From assembly GCA_023460395.1 (NCBI GenBank), contig JAEWQB010000014.1:1-64000 (forward strand): a DNA stretch of 64,000 nt. The letters are read 5' to 3'. Each line of letters begins with the position of its first letter. The stretch's first letter is position 1. Below the pieces are notes generated by a model that was not told the DNA's origin, did no database searches, and saw only the letters and a program-made list of their open reading frames with translations. Positions 43,681 to 52,888 of this stretch are shown piece after piece. The translations under genes and the position numbers were made by a program. Source of the stretch: Pseudomonadota bacterium. GTDB taxonomy: Bacteria; Desulfobacterota; Desulfovibrionia; Desulfovibrionales; Desulfovibrionaceae.

Positions 43681-45411
43681 ATGCGTTGGAGTCGTTTTTA
43701 TATTCCCACCCTTAAGGAAGCCCCCAGTGACGCGGAAGTGGTCAGCCATAAGCTGCTTACCCGCGCGGGCATGATCCGCAAACTGACCTCCGGGGTGTAT
43801 ACGTATATGCCACTGGGCTTGCGGGCCATTTCCAAGGCCGCCAGTATCGTGCGGGAGGAAATGGACAGGGCGGGAGCCAACGAGGTGAGCATGCCCATGG
43901 TGCAGCCCGCCGACCTCTGGCAGCAATCCGGCCGGTGGGATTTTTATGGTCCCGAACTGTTGCGCTTCAAGGACCGTCATCAGCGTGATTGCTGTCTTGG
44001 CCCCACGCATGAGGAAGTGATTACCGATTTGGTTCGCGGCGAAGTGCGGTCTTACCGCCAGTTGCCCATGAACCTGTACCAAATACAGACGAAGTTCCGG
44101 GATGAGATACGCCCCCGCTTCGGCTTGATGCGCGGGCGTGAATTCATCATGAAGGATGCGTATTCCTTCGATACCACGCAGGAAGGCTTGGATAATAGCT
44201 ACAAGGCTATGTACGATGCCTATATGGCAATATTCTCGCGCATGGCGTTGGATTTCCGTCCGGTGGAAGCGGATAGCGGTTCCATAGGCGGCAGCTTTTC
44301 CCATGAGTTTATGGTGCTGGCTGAAACGGGTGAGGACTTTGTGGTGGTTTGTCGCGAATGCGCTTACGCTGCCAACATAGAGCGTGCGGAAATTGCCGCC
44401 GCTTCCGCACCGGCTTCTGCCGAATGCCCGCCATACGAACCCGTGTCCACTCCCGCAAAGGGAACCGTGGACGAGGTAACCGCCTTCCTGAACGTGCCCG
44501 CCGCAGCACTGGTGAAAACCCTGCTCTTTGTGGCAGACGGGCAGCCTGTCGCCGCGTTGGTGCGCGGAGATCGCGAATTGAACGAAGTGAAGCTCAAGAA
44601 CCTGTTGGGCGCGGATACGCTGGAAATGGCTTCACCGGAACAGGTCCAGAAATGGACGGGTGCGCCTGTGGGCTTTGCCGGTCCGGTTGGGCTGGCGGTT
44701 CCCCGCATTGTCGCGGACAGTGAACTGGCCTGCGGTTCAGACTGGGTTGCTGGCGGCAATGCGGCGGACACACACTTGCGGCATGTCTCTCTGAGCCGGG
44801 ACGCCAAAGTGGAACAGTTCGCGGACTTGCGCAGCATTACCGAGGCGGACCCCTGCCCCCGTTGCGGCGGACACATTAGTATTACCAAGGGCATTGAAGT
44901 AGGCCATGTGTTCAAACTGGGCACCAAATACTCCGAGGCCATGAGTTGTAATTTTGTGGACGAGCAAGGCAAGGAACAGCCCATGATTATGGGATGTTAC
45001 GGAATAGGTGTCTCCCGCGTGGTGGCTTCTTGCATTGAGCAGAACCACGACAAAGACGGCATTAAGTTCCCGCCGCCCATCGCGCCTTTTGAAGTGCTGC
45101 TGCTTAATCTGGACACGCGTGCTGACGATGTGTGCGCCAAGGTGGACGAGATAGAGGCACTGCTTTCCGCGCAGGGGCTGGATGTGCTGGTGGACGACCG
45201 TGAAGAACGCCCCGGCGTGAAATTCAAGGATGCGGACCTTATCGGCATGCCTATGCAGCTTGTGGTGGGAGGCAAAAGTCTGTCGCGCGGCGTGGTGGAA
45301 GCCAAAGACCGCCGTACAGGCGAGAAGACCGAACTGCCCGTGGACGGATTCGCCGATGCCTTTGCGGCATGGAAGAATACCGTGTACGCGGGGTGGGGTA
45401 TCGGACGGTAA
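43681..45411 (+). CDS. proS: Prolyl-tRNA synthetase
   Basis: The 576-residue class II synthetase has the bacterial form: motif 1 near residue 60, motif 2 (FRDEIRPRFGLMRGREF) near 140, an inserted editing domain (about residues 230-390) and motif 3 (GCYGIGVSRVVAS) near 440, followed by the anticodon domain. The length is normal. It begins three bases after ispG and is likely co-transcribed with it. Confidence 0.96.
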   Translation: MRWSRFYIPTLKEAPSDAEVVSHKLLTRAGMIRKLTSGVYTYMPLGLRAISKAASIVREEMDRAGANEVSMPMVQPADLWQQSGRWDFYGPELLRFKDRHQRDCCLGPTHEEVITDLVRGEVRSYRQLPMNLYQIQTKFRDEIRPRFGLMRGREFIMKDAYSFDTTQEGLDNSYKAMYDAYMAIFSRMALDFRPVEADSGSIGGSFSHEFMVLAETGEDFVVVCRECAYAANIERAEIAAASAPASAECPPYEPVSTPAKGTVDEVTAFLNVPAAALVKTLLFVADGQPVAALVRGDRELNEVKLKNLLGADTLEMASPEQVQKWTGAPVGFAGPVGLAVPRIVADSELACGSDWVAGGNAADTHLRHVSLSRDAKVEQFADLRSITEADPCPRCGGHISITKGIEVGHVFKLGTKYSEAMSCNFVDEQGKEQPMIMGCYGIGVSRVVASCIEQNHDKDGIKFPPPIAPFEVLLLNLDTRADDVCAKVDEIEALLSAQGLDVLVDDREERPGVKFKDADLIGMPMQLVVGGKSLSRGVVEAKDRRTGEKTELPVDGFADAFAAWKNTVYAGWGIGR

Positions 45412-45436
45412 GTTCGTCTGGCATATGACGAGAACG

Positions 45437-45473
45437 CGCTCCTGTTGCCCGTAGGGGCGGCAGGAGCGTTTTT
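45437..45473 (+). terminator. Rho-independent terminator of proS
   Basis: CGCTCCTG and CAGGAGCG arms with an inner GCCC/GGGC pairing are followed by TTTTT. Confidence 0.82.
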
Positions 45474-45521
45474 GTATGATGAATGAATTTTTTTCCGCAG
45501 GATAGTCTGAGGACGCGCGGC

Positions 45522-46982
45522 ATGAGCCACATCTACTCAGTCCGGGAACTCACCGACGCTGTGAAGCGCGCGCTGGAAGGCGGCTTTCCCTTTGTGTGGG
45601 TCAAGGGACAGGTTTCCGGGGTGACGCGGGCCGCTTCCGGGCATGTCTATTTTTCCCTTAAAGACGCGGACGCCGTGCTCGGCTGTGTGTGGTTTCGCGG
45701 CAGCCAGCGGGGAGAAGAGACGTTCGACCCGCTTACCGGCGAAGTCTTTGAGGACGGGCCTCGTCCCGGCCTTGCCCGGACTCTGCGCGACGGCATGGAA
45801 ATTATGTGCGCGGGGCGTCTGAATGTGTATCCGCCTCGCGGCACGTACCAGATGGTGGTAGAACTCGCGCAGGACGCGGGACTAGGCCGCCTGTATCAGC
45901 AATTTGAGGAACTCAAGCGCTCGCTAGCCGCCAAAGGCTATTTCGATGCGGAGCGCAAACGCCCCTTGCCATATCATCCGACACGGGTGGCGGTGGTTAC
46001 CGCCGCTACGGGAGCCGCTATTCGCGATTTTATTCGTATCGCGGGGGAGCGCGGCTGGGACAAGGAAATTCGCATTTACCCCTCGCTGGTGCAGGGAGAA
46101 GCCGCTCCGGGACAGCTTGTACAGGCCATTGAACGGGCTAACGCGGACAAGTGGGCACAGGTTGTGGTTTTGGTGCGCGGTGGTGGCTCTCTTGAAGATT
46201 TGTGGGCGTTTAACGACATCCGTGTGGCGGAGGCCGTGATCGCCTCATCCACTCCCGTGCTTTCTGGCGTGGGGCATGAAGTGGACGTGACGATTACCGA
46301 CATGGTGGCAGACGTGCGCGCCGCCACCCCCAGCCATGCGGCTCAGGTTTTATGGCCGGAACGGGCCACTGTCACACAAATGGTGGACGAATGCGCCTTG
46401 CGCCTTACCCGGTGCGTGGCAGCGGAATTTCGGACGCGGGAACAGCAACTGGCTGTTTTGGCGCGCGGTCTGCAATGGCTCTCTCCCGCGCAACGGGTCC
46501 AGCGGTGGGAAGAGCGGTTGGGGGCTGCCTCCGCCCGTATGGGAACGGCGTGGAACGTGATATTCTCTCGTGCTGAAACCCGCCTTACGCGTCTTTCGGA
46601 GCAATTGAGCCGGGCTATGGGACCACAACGGTTAACCGGACACGCCCAGCGGCTTGCCATGATAACCGAACGCCTGACATGGGGTGCGGAACGGATGTTC
46701 ACCCGTCAGGAACAGAGCTGCGAACGGCTCGCATTACGTCTTGCCGCGCTGAATCCCATGGCTCCGCTGGAACGCGGGTATAGTCTGGTCCGCCGGGAAG
46801 ACGGTTCCATTGTACGGAGCGTGGCGGATGTGCGGGTGGGAGAACCTTTGCGTCTTGCCGTGGCGGATGGCGTGGTGCGGGCTGATGTTACGGGACTGGA
46901 TGTCGCGGCTCCCGATGGCGGTGATGACACTGATTTGGCAGGTGCGCCAAGATCATCGGATGCACCGGATTCACCGACGTAG
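45522..46982 (+). CDS. xseA: Exodeoxyribonuclease VII large subunit
   Basis: XseA with XseB forms ExoVII, a single-strand DNA nuclease. The protein of about 486 residues has the N-terminal OB fold (VWVKGQVSGV) and the catalytic region with the VVVLVRGGGSLEDLWAFND motif, then a long coiled coil and a C-terminal part with the AAVAPDGGDDT-type acidic tail. The ATG at 45522 has a GAGGA site, while the ORF start at 45483 has none. Gene xseB is separated from it by an M23 peptidase gene, which is uncommon. Confidence 0.94.
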   Translation: MSHIYSVRELTDAVKRALEGGFPFVWVKGQVSGVTRAASGHVYFSLKDADAVLGCVWFRGSQRGEETFDPLTGEVFEDGPRPGLARTLRDGMEIMCAGRLNVYPPRGTYQMVVELAQDAGLGRLYQQFEELKRSLAAKGYFDAERKRPLPYHPTRVAVVTAATGAAIRDFIRIAGERGWDKEIRIYPSLVQGEAAPGQLVQAIERANADKWAQVVVLVRGGGSLEDLWAFNDIRVAEAVIASSTPVLSGVGHEVDVTITDMVADVRAATPSHAAQVLWPERATVTQMVDECALRLTRCVAAEFRTREQQLAVLARGLQWLSPAQRVQRWEERLGAASARMGTAWNVIFSRAETRLTRLSEQLSRAMGPQRLTGHAQRLAMITERLTWGAERMFTRQEQSCERLALRLAALNPMAPLERGYSLVRREDGSIVRSVADVRVGEPLRLAVADGVVRADVTGLDVAAPDGGDDTDLAGAPRSSDAPDSPT

Positions 46983-47002
46983 CCGCACGGTGATGGAAGT
47001 CC

Positions 47003-47029
47003 GCTGGTCCGGCTGGTCCGGCTGGTCCG
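47003..47029. repeat. Three tandem copies of a 9-base unit after xseA
   Basis: GCTGGTCCG occurs three times in tandem at 47003, 47012 and 47021, directly after the xseA stop. The last codons of xseA also follow a 9-base degenerate period (SDAPDSP region). Confidence 0.75.
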
Positions 47030-47130
47030 GCGTCCGGGTGACGAGGCCGATTGGCTGGTGTGGAGCGTCAGCCCCCGGAACGGGGCATAAGCCCGCCCTT
47101 TCTAGTACCGGGAAGGGGAAAGAGGAATAT

Positions 47131-48099
47131 ATGTGGAATCCGTATAAATATCTGCTGGGTGTGGTGGCGTTGTTACTGTTGCCGGGCATGGTTTGGGCGC
47201 AGACGCGGCTGGAGTTGCCGGAGCAGGTGTTTCCCGGTCAACCGTTTATGGCACGGATAGTCACGGATGCGCCGGTGGGTGATGTGCTGGTGGAGTGGAA
47301 CGGAAAGTCTATCCCTGTGCCTATGCGGGAAATTCGTCCAGCCGTTCAGCCCGGTCAGACGAACGCGCCGGAACCGCCCGATTCGCCCGATTCGTCAGTT
47401 TCGCCGGGTTCGCCGGGTTCGCCAAACTCACCGGGGCAGGGCGGTGAATGGCGTGGCGAGGTGCTCTTAGGCGTGCCCTATGAACAAAAAGGGGACTCGT
47501 TGTCCGTGCGGGTGACCACGGTTTCCCCGGCGGGGCACAATGTCTATGAGCGGGAGTTGACACTGCGGGAGCGGGTCTATCCAGAACAGCACCTCACGGT
47601 AAAGAATAAATATGTAGACGTGGCCCGTGAAAATCTGGACAGACACGCTCAGGAACGCAAGCGCGTGGTGGCGGCACTTGGCAGCATGCGTGCGGAACGC
47701 CTGTGGTCGGTGCCCTTTCTGCGCCCCGTATCCGGGTCGGTTTCCAGTGAATACGGGCTGACACGATTTTTTAATGGCAAGCCGCGCAATCCGCATAAAG
47801 GATTAGACCTGAGGGGAGCGGCGGGAACGCCTATCCGTGCCTGTGCCGATGGCATAGTGGCCTTGGCGGAAGAACATTTTTTTGCGGGAAACTCGGTCTA
47901 TCTTGATCACGGGCAAGGAGTGGTAACCATGTATTTCCATATGCGCGATATCGCGGTAAAGCCGGGGCAGACCGTGCGCCGGGGCGATGTGCTGGGTACA
48001 GTGGGGAGCACGGGCCGCGTGACAGGACCGCACCTGCATTGGGGATTAGCCGTGCAGGGCGAGCTTGTGGACCCCTCGCCGCTTTTGGCGGACCGGTAA
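47131..48099 (+). CDS. M23-family (LytM) peptidoglycan endopeptidase
   Basis: The secreted protein of 322 residues has a signal peptide (about residues 1-23, ending VWAQ), an N-terminal beta domain, a Pro/Ser/Gly repeat linker (about residues 82-103) made from 9-base DNA repeats, and a C-terminal LytM domain with the zinc ligands in HKGLD and HLHWG. Both metal motifs are complete, so it should be active on peptidoglycan crosslinks or a regulator of other hydrolases. An AGAGGA site precedes the ATG at 47131. Its gene lies inside the xseA-xseB-ispA-dxs cluster. Confidence 0.9.
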   Translation: MWNPYKYLLGVVALLLLPGMVWAQTRLELPEQVFPGQPFMARIVTDAPVGDVLVEWNGKSIPVPMREIRPAVQPGQTNAPEPPDSPDSSVSPGSPGSPNSPGQGGEWRGEVLLGVPYEQKGDSLSVRVTTVSPAGHNVYERELTLRERVYPEQHLTVKNKYVDVARENLDRHAQERKRVVAALGSMRAERLWSVPFLRPVSGSVSSEYGLTRFFNGKPRNPHKGLDLRGAAGTPIRACADGIVALAEEHFFAGNSVYLDHGQGVVTMYFHMRDIAVKPGQTVRRGDVLGTVGSTGRVTGPHLHWGLAVQGELVDPSPLLADR

Positions 48100-48128
48100 T
48101 ACGTCCTGAATAGGGCGGGAGAGAACCT

Positions 48129-48404
48129 ATGGCAGCAGAACAAATGCCGTTCGAGGAACAGCTTAAGCGGTTGCAGGCAGTGGTGGATGAATTGGAGCGC
48201 GGTGATGTGCCGCTGGAAGCCAGTGTGGCCTTATATAAAGAAGGGATTGAACTGGCCCGGGCGTGTCGTGAACAGTTGGAACTGGCGCGTTCCGAGGTGA
48301 CAATATTGGCGGACGGAGCTGTGCAGCCGTTTGCCGTGTCCGATGAAGCGGCAGAAGAACCCGGCGGTACGGGTGGCATGGATAACGGCGAGGAGAACGA
48401 TTGA
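48129..48404 (+). CDS. xseB: Exodeoxyribonuclease VII small subunit
   Basis: The 91-residue protein has the conserved XseB helices (FEEQLKRLQAVVDELERGD and LEASVALYKEG) followed by an acidic Gly-rich tail. It binds XseA in ExoVII. Its TGA overlaps the ATG of ispA by one base, a coupling widely seen between these two genes. Confidence 0.92.
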   Translation: MAAEQMPFEEQLKRLQAVVDELERGDVPLEASVALYKEGIELARACREQLELARSEVTILADGAVQPFAVSDEAAEEPGGTGGMDNGEEND

Positions 48405-49354
48405 TGACACCGCAAGAAATGAAAGCGCAACTGGCAGCATTGGGGCGGATGGTGGAAGAGCATCTGGCGGAGTCGCTGCCCGCGTTGGTTTCCGAATGCA
48501 TGCCCGGCTGCACCCACGGTTGCGGTGCCCCGCGTTCGTTAGTGGAAGCCATGGAATACAGCCTGATGGCAGGCGGCAAGCGGCTGCGACCTGTATTGTG
48601 TCTGGCTGCTGCGGGCCTGCTGGGGCTTTCGCCGCGCAAGGTGCTTCCTTTTGCCTGCGGCATTGAGTGCATCCACACCTATTCGCTTATTCACGACGAT
48701 CTGCCCGCCATGGACGACGATGATATGCGCCGCGGCAAGCCGTCCAACCACAAAATGTTTGGCGAAGCCACGGCAATTCTGGCAGGAGACGCCCTGCTCA
48801 CGGAAGCGTTTTCCTACATGACCTCCGTGGCGGAACCGTTTGCCGCGGGCGAAGGTCTGCCCGCAGACCGGGTACTGCGCGCCTTGGCGGAAATGGCTTC
48901 CGCCTCCGGGGCCGGGGGAATGGTGGGCGGGCAGGAACTGGATATGCGTTACACCGCCCGTGATGCCGTGAGTTATGAAGAGCTGCGCACCATGCACGCC
49001 ATGAAAACAGGTGCGCTTATCCGCGCTTCCTGTCTGTCCGGGGCCATTCTCGCCGGGGCGGAAGCCGAAGATATTTCCCGTCTGCGTGGATATGGCGAAC
49101 GCATAGGCGCCGCATTTCAGATTGTGGACGATATTCTTGATGAAGTGGGCGATGAAGCCCAGTTGGGTAAACCGGTGGGGAGCGATCAGGCGCAGGGCAA
49201 AACCACCTACCCAAGTTTGCTGGGACTGGAACGCAGCCGTGAGCTGGCGCAACAGCATGTTGATGTGGCGGTAGCGCAGATAGCGCCGTACACGGGCGAA
49301 TATGCCAAGTTCCTCCGCGCTCTGGCACAGTACATTGTTGACAGAGTGTCATAA
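48404..49354 (+). CDS. ispA: Farnesyl/geranylgeranyl diphosphate synthase
   Basis: The 316-residue prenyl synthase has the first Asp-rich motif DDLPAMDDDD near residue 100 and the second, DDILDEVGD, near residue 245. It extends IPP and DMAPP made by the MEP pathway. The residues before the first Asp-rich motif suggest a farnesyl or geranylgeranyl product, but chain length cannot be fixed by eye. dxs follows after 80 bases. Confidence 0.92.
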   Translation: MTPQEMKAQLAALGRMVEEHLAESLPALVSECMPGCTHGCGAPRSLVEAMEYSLMAGGKRLRPVLCLAAAGLLGLSPRKVLPFACGIECIHTYSLIHDDLPAMDDDDMRRGKPSNHKMFGEATAILAGDALLTEAFSYMTSVAEPFAAGEGLPADRVLRALAEMASASGAGGMVGGQELDMRYTARDAVSYEELRTMHAMKTGALIRASCLSGAILAGAEAEDISRLRGYGERIGAAFQIVDDILDEVGDEAQLGKPVGSDQAQGKTTYPSLLGLERSRELAQQHVDVAVAQIAPYTGEYAKFLRALAQYIVDRVS

Positions 49355-49435
49355 GAGGATAAATTTATACGTGCGGCGTATCCTGCCGCTCTGTTGGCGG
49401 CTGTCTGTGGTCGCCGTAACCGTTAGGGAACATGC

Positions 49436-51340
49436 ATGTCTGAACCGGAAACGCAGCAGGGGTTGCTGGGGAGCATCCGCTCCCCGCGCGATGTTCACGG
49501 CCTTAGTCTCCCCCAGCTTGAAATGCTGGCAGCGGAGCTGCGGCAGGCCATCATCACCACAGTATCAAAAAATGGCGGGCACCTCGCCCCCTCATTAGGG
49601 GTGGTGGAACTTGCCGTCGCCATGTTCTCCAGCTTTGATTTTGAAGAAGATAAGGTCGTATGGGACGTGGGGCATCAAGCCTATGCGTGGAAACTGCTCA
49701 CCGGGAGGCAGGACGCCTTTGCCACCCTGCGGACGAAAGGCGGCATAAGCGGCTTTCCCAAACGCTCGGAAAGTCCTTACGATCATTTCGGGGTGGGGCA
49801 TTCCTCCACATCCATATCAGCGGCGCTGGGTATGGCAGTGGCTCGTGATCTCGCGGGTAAGAAGCATGAAGTCATGGCTGTGATCGGCGATGGCTCCATG
49901 ACGGGTGGTTTGGCGTTTGAAGGGCTTAATCAGGCCGGGCACATGGACCGCAAGCTCTTGGTCATCCTCAACGATAATGAAATGTCCATTTCCCGCAATG
50001 TGGGAGCCATGTCGCACTTTTTGTCGCGGAATCTTTCCTCGCGGTGGGTCCGGCGGTTTAAACGGGACGTGGAAACCGTGCTGGGTTCCGTTCCCGGAAT
50101 TGGCGAGGAAATGCTTAATTACGCCAAGCGCAGTGAGCACAGCCTTAAAAGTTTCTTCACCCCCGGCATGCTGTTTGAGGCGTTTCAATTTAACTACCTC
50201 GGTCCGGTTAACGGGCATAATATCAAAGACTTGCAAAAGGCTTTCACGCTTTGCAAAGATCTGGACGAGCCTGTGCTATTGCACGTGCTCACCAAGAAGG
50301 GCAAAGGCTATGCTCCAGCGGAGTCCAATCCGGTACATTTCCACGGTGTGGGATGTTTTGAGCCGGAAACTGGACAGGCACGGCAGGTTGCCGCGCTGGG
50401 TAATTTGCCCACCTATACCGACGTATTTGGGTCCGCTCTGTGCCGTATGGCGCGAGAAGATTCTCGCATTTTTGCCATCACCGCCGCCATGCCGGAAGGA
50501 ACAGGCACCGCCTGTTTTGCAGAGCAATTTCCCGATCGCTTTGTGGATGTGGGCATATGCGAGCAGCACGCCGTAACCTTTGCCGCCGGGCTGGCTACTC
50601 AGGGGCTGCGTCCGTTTGTGGCTATTTATTCCACATTTTTACAGCGCTCGTATGATCAGATAGTACATGACGTGTGTTTGCAGAATCTGCCTGTCGTCTT
50701 CTGTCTGGACCGGGGAGGTCTGGTGGGGGAAGACGGTCCCACACACCACGGTGTGTTCGATCTGAGTTTTTTACGGCATATTCCCAACATCACAATACTG
50801 GTTCCCGGCAGCGAGGCTGAACTGCCGGACTGTATGGCTACCGCACTGGCGCACGATGGTCCTGTGGCTATCCGCTACCCGCGCGGGGCGGGGTATGGCG
50901 TTCCTCTGCGTCCAGAGGCACGTCCCTTTACCATTGCCACCGGCGAGATACTCCAGCAAGGGGAAGAGATAGCTCTTGTGGCGGTCGGATCGCGCGTGCA
51001 TCCCGCGCTGGAGGCGGCCCGGCGGTTGGAACAGGAAACAGGCAAGCGGGTGACTGTGTTTAACGCCCGCTGCGTGAAGCCTCTTCCCGAAGCGCAGCTT
51101 CTGGAACTTGCCGCCAGTCACAGGCAACTTCTGCTGTTGGAAGAAAATACGCTGGTGGGCGGGTTTTCTTCCGGCGTGCTGGAATTGCTTTCTGACAAGG
51201 GAGCGTTACAAGGGCTTATTGTGCGCCGACTTGGCGTTCCAGATACATTTGTGGAGCAGGGCAGCCAAAAAGAATTGCGCGCTCTGCTGGGCATAGACAA
51301 GAAGGGCATCCTGCATGTGTTGACTGAGATGCTGGCATAA
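49436..51340 (+). CDS. dxs: 1-deoxy-D-xylulose-5-phosphate synthase
   Basis: DXS makes the first MEP-pathway intermediate from pyruvate and glyceraldehyde 3-phosphate using thiamine diphosphate. The 634-residue protein has the TPP motif GDGSMTGG (about residues 155-160), the GHSSTS loop, and the transketolase-type second half with DRGGLVGEDGPTHHGVFD. The length is normal. It ends the xseA-M23-xseB-ispA-dxs operon, and a hairpin follows. Confidence 0.95.
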   Translation: MSEPETQQGLLGSIRSPRDVHGLSLPQLEMLAAELRQAIITTVSKNGGHLAPSLGVVELAVAMFSSFDFEEDKVVWDVGHQAYAWKLLTGRQDAFATLRTKGGISGFPKRSESPYDHFGVGHSSTSISAALGMAVARDLAGKKHEVMAVIGDGSMTGGLAFEGLNQAGHMDRKLLVILNDNEMSISRNVGAMSHFLSRNLSSRWVRRFKRDVETVLGSVPGIGEEMLNYAKRSEHSLKSFFTPGMLFEAFQFNYLGPVNGHNIKDLQKAFTLCKDLDEPVLLHVLTKKGKGYAPAESNPVHFHGVGCFEPETGQARQVAALGNLPTYTDVFGSALCRMAREDSRIFAITAAMPEGTGTACFAEQFPDRFVDVGICEQHAVTFAAGLATQGLRPFVAIYSTFLQRSYDQIVHDVCLQNLPVVFCLDRGGLVGEDGPTHHGVFDLSFLRHIPNITILVPGSEAELPDCMATALAHDGPVAIRYPRGAGYGVPLRPEARPFTIATGEILQQGEEIALVAVGSRVHPALEAARRLEQETGKRVTVFNARCVKPLPEAQLLELAASHRQLLLLEENTLVGGFSSGVLELLSDKGALQGLIVRRLGVPDTFVEQGSQKELRALLGIDKKGILHVLTEMLA

Positions 51341-51360
51341 GTCGGTTCTTTTGTCGTACC

Positions 51361-51393
51361 AACGCCCCGTTTGCCTGTGCATGCGGGGCGTTT
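51361..51393 (+). terminator. Probable terminator of dxs
   Basis: AACGCCCCG and CGGGGCGTT pair perfectly around a 14-base loop with a short T tail, 20 bases after the dxs stop. Confidence 0.6.
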
Positions 51394-51526
51394 CGCCGTT
51401 ATACGGTGGGCCATGTAACCGGGCAAAGAGTAGCCCCGTCATAATGGGTATACGGTGCCGCATGGATTGCGCGGTACTGCCGGAACTAGTGCGAAGAACA
51501 GACAGACCGAAGCTGAGGATGCCTCG

Positions 51527-52117
51527 TTGCCCATCTCTGATGATGCCATTGTAAAGACCGTATTGAGTGGCGACGTGAATGCCTTTGAAGCGCTGGTGAC
51601 ACGGCACCGCCATTACGTCGCGCGCATAGTGGCTGGTCACGTGCCCTATGATAAGATAGATGAAGTGACGCACGATACCTTTGTTAATGCGTACCGTGGG
51701 TTAAATACCTATCGCGGGGGAGAGCGTTTTCCTAACTGGATGTCTCGTATCGCAGTGCGCTGTTGCTATGATTTCTGGCGGGACTGGCAAAGGAACCGGG
51801 AAGCTGTCACCGTTACTCTTTCCGACGCCGGGGCGGAGTTTGTGGACGGTCTGATGTCTGATACCGCCATGGATTTTTATCAGGAGGCCGCCCGGCGTTC
51901 CGAGGCACAGGAAGTGCTGACATGGGCCATGGCGCAGCTTTCCCCTGAAGACCGTATGGTGCTCACGCTCACCGCGCTGGAAGAAAAAAGCGTGGCTGAG
52001 GCGGCAGAACTGCTCGGCTGGTCCAAAGTGAATGTGAAAGTCCGCGCCTTGCGCGCCAGAAGAAAGCTTAAAGCTATTCTTAGCAAGGACGGCATTAGGG
52101 AGGCAGAATATGAATGA
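51527..52117 (+). CDS. ECF-type sigma factor
   Basis: The protein of about 196 residues is a group IV sigma factor. Region 2 has the GDVNAFEALVTRH and YDKIDEVTHDTFVNAYRG core promoter segments, and region 4 ends in an HTH (SVAEAAELLGWSKVNVKVRALRARRKL). A TTG at 51527 with a TGAGGA site places the start at the usual distance before region 2; a GTG at 51455 is the alternative. The next gene overlaps it by eight bases and the third by one base. This suggests a sigma/anti-sigma/sensor unit. Promoter targets are unknown. Confidence 0.85.
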   Translation: MPISDDAIVKTVLSGDVNAFEALVTRHRHYVARIVAGHVPYDKIDEVTHDTFVNAYRGLNTYRGGERFPNWMSRIAVRCCYDFWRDWQRNREAVTVTLSDAGAEFVDGLMSDTAMDFYQEAARRSEAQEVLTWAMAQLSPEDRMVLTLTALEEKSVAEAAELLGWSKVNVKVRALRARRKLKAILSKDGIREAEYE

Positions 52118-52436
52118 CGGTTTTTTGCGCATAATGACATTGTTGCGGTATGCCTACGCCGTCCGGTGTGAGGAAGCCACAATTCGCATGGTAGCCGCGC
52201 CTAACACGAGTTTGGTGAATGCGGTGATGGACGACGTGTTCTTTGCATCACTGGAAGACGGCTGGCGTGGCTTTGCGAAAACCGCGTATTCTTTTTCGGC
52301 TATGGCCTGCATGGCGGCGGCGGTGTTGTTTTTAGTTTCCGGCACGTTAGGGCAGGGAACTTTTGTGGAACGGGCCATTTCCGGCTTGCTGGAAGATCCC
52401 GCCGGGCTGTTTGCCCTGTACTATCTGGAATTTTGA
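52110..52436 (+). CDS. Small membrane protein, candidate anti-sigma factor (CnrY-like)
   Basis: The 108-residue protein has one hydrophobic segment (about residues 62-82) between a cytoplasmic-like N-terminal part and a short C-terminal tail. Size and topology resemble anti-sigma CnrY of Cupriavidus, which holds CnrH at the membrane. It starts eight bases before the sigma stop and ends one base inside the sensor-like gene. The assignment rests on topology and position; the sequence itself is not recognised. Confidence 0.6.
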   Translation: MNDGFLRIMTLLRYAYAVRCEEATIRMVAAPNTSLVNAVMDDVFFASLEDGWRGFAKTAYSFSAMACMAAAVLFLVSGTLGQGTFVERAISGLLEDPAGLFALYYLEF

Positions 52437-52888
52437 TGAGGCCGACTATGCGTTTTTCTTCTCGATTTTCCCTGCAGAGATATCTGGCGGCTGTGGCTCT
52501 TTTGCTTTCCGGCATTGTGGTGGGAGTGTTTGGCTCTCATGTATGGATGCGCACGCAAGGCGTGGGCTTTCCGCCGCCGCCCGATGTCTTTAAAGCGCGT
52601 ATTTGGCAGCATTTTGAAAAAGAGCTGGAACTCACTGCGGACCAGATCGCTCTTATTCAACCGGAGTTTGACAGCGCATGGAAGCGGGGGGATGAAATCC
52701 GCCGAACCGTGGAGCCGGAAATTCAGGCCATATTCGCTGAAACGGAAAAGCGTATGCGTGTGCATCTTACCCCGGAACAACAGGAGCGGCTAGACGCTCT
52801 CCGCAAACGGATGGAAGAACGGCGCAAAGATTTTGACGGTCCGCCTCCTCCCCCACTCTTTGGAGATGCTCCCCCACCTCCGCAATAG
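52436..52888 (+). CDS. CnrX/CpxP-like membrane-anchored metal-sensor protein
   Basis: The protein of about 150 residues has an N-terminal membrane anchor (about residues 14-34) and a helical periplasmic part with LTADQIALIQPEF and LTPEQQERLDALRKRM, the LTxxQ repeats of the Spy/CpxP/CnrX group. The C-terminus is Pro-rich. In the cnr system the equivalent CnrX binds Ni or Co and releases the sigma factor. The ATG at 52436 shares one base with the preceding stop. The ligand is unknown. Confidence 0.7.
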   Translation: MRPTMRFSSRFSLQRYLAAVALLLSGIVVGVFGSHVWMRTQGVGFPPPPDVFKARIWQHFEKELELTADQIALIQPEFDSAWKRGDEIRRTVEPEIQAIFAETEKRMRVHLTPEQQERLDALRKRMEERRKDFDGPPPPPLFGDAPPPPQ

